Below, piece after piece: positions 42,142 through 42,559 of a stretch of 42,559 nucleotides of DNA. Source of the DNA: an uncultured Cellvibrionales bacterium (GTDB lineage: Bacteria; Pseudomonadota; Gammaproteobacteria; Pseudomonadales; Cellvibrionaceae); NCBI GenBank assembly GCA_913020395.1, contig CAJWCA010000002.1, positions 1-42,559 on the forward strand, written 5' to 3'. Numbering within the stretch: the stretch's first letter is position 1; each line of letters begins with the position of its first letter. Under the pieces are notes generated by a model that did not search any database, had not been told where the DNA came from, and saw only the letters and a list, made by a program, of their open reading frames with translations. Made by a program: the position numbers and the translations under genes.

Positions 42142-42559
42142 CACTGAATAGCTTAAGGAGCGGGTATATTGAACGTCGGGGGTCCACACTCTCCGAGGAC
42201 TGCCCATGGCACTTTGCGGGCTATTAGTTAGTCGCCAAAAATTCCCTTTATTTCTACAGCGTCGACTGAAGTACGGCGGCAAGTGATTGAATTTTTAGCT
42301 TATGCGAGGCGACTTGAGGTATCTGAGGTTTAGGTTTCGGAGGACTGGCTTCGGCTCTTAGTTCATTAGACCGTCAGAAACGGTGACGAACCATCTATCT
42401 CGACATTACCCGTGTCCTCTAGTCCCGTTCCAGTTTTCGAATTCCTATAGGGTAAAGACGACTTAATTCGTTTGGTGTCGATTGTACGTCGTCAGAGCAT
42501 TTGGGACCATTCTAGCCAATTCCTAAGAGACACTTTTTCTGCTCCTGTTTTTCAAGTCT
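42142..42559. other. 418-bp non-coding end of the window
   Basis: No gene is supported on either strand. A nested inverted repeat is present: GTCGCC (42231-42236) with GGCGAC (42308-42313), and just inside it AAAAATTC (42237-42244) with GAATTTTT (42289-42296). No terminator with a clear T tract was found after the peptidase gene. The region may hold a promoter or regulatory sequence for a gene beyond the window. Confidence 0.45.

Noticed and set aside
42231-42313. Integron attC site
   Set aside because: The flanking GTTAGTC does not fit the attC core GTTRRRY, and no integrase or cassette genes are visible.

Overview
The window looks like part of the chromosome of a heterotrophic marine gammaproteobacterium, probably of the Cellvibrionales/Spongiibacteraceae kind. 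This is inferred from gene content: a TonB-dependent receptor beside a TPR-sulfotransferase, a modular GH16 laminarinase, PlsB-type glycerol-3-phosphate acyltransferase, two WS/DGAT acyltransferases and a CadC-like regulator with a periplasmic propeller. No rRNA, tRNA, CRISPR array, transposase or phage gene was seen. About 31 protein genes are supported.

Left part (1-12.8 kb): an isochorismatase-fold hydrolase; an exported DUF4214-cyclophilin-PKD fusion; a secreted GH16 beta-glucanase whose upstream region has two LacI-type operators 252 bp apart; a membrane diguanylate cyclase; and a divergent pair of a CadC-like regulator and a lipoprotein of the haloalkane dehalogenase family. The dehalogenase homologue is followed by an exported alpha/beta-barrel protein, a TauD-type dioxygenase and an OmpA-like outer membrane protein.

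Middle part (12.8-25.8 kb): three orphan periplasmic solute-binding proteins with no transporter genes; a TPR-sulfotransferase convergent with a TonB-dependent receptor across a shared terminator; a DUF2130 coiled-coil protein; a small exported helical protein; and a 520-bp gap with a decayed 70-bp tandem repeat built from alternating TCGACATG boxes. A SAM methyltransferase and a UbiB/AarF-type kinase follow, then a 739-bp gap with no convincing gene.

Right part (25.8-42.6 kb): the most coherent block. Seven co-directional, closely spaced or overlapping genes encode HAD-PlsC, WS/DGAT, a membrane-anchored alpha/beta hydrolase, PlsB, GpsA, a patatin lipase with a DUF3336 domain and an HTH protein. 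Together they could take dihydroxyacetone phosphate through glycerol-3-phosphate, lysophosphatidate, phosphatidate and diacylglycerol to triacylglycerol or wax, and also break the store down. An AraC regulator and a second WS/DGAT follow. A TetR gene is divergent from another alpha/beta hydrolase, with a palindromic operator lying between the -35 and -10 positions. The window ends with an M13 metallopeptidase lipoprotein and 418 bp of non-coding sequence.
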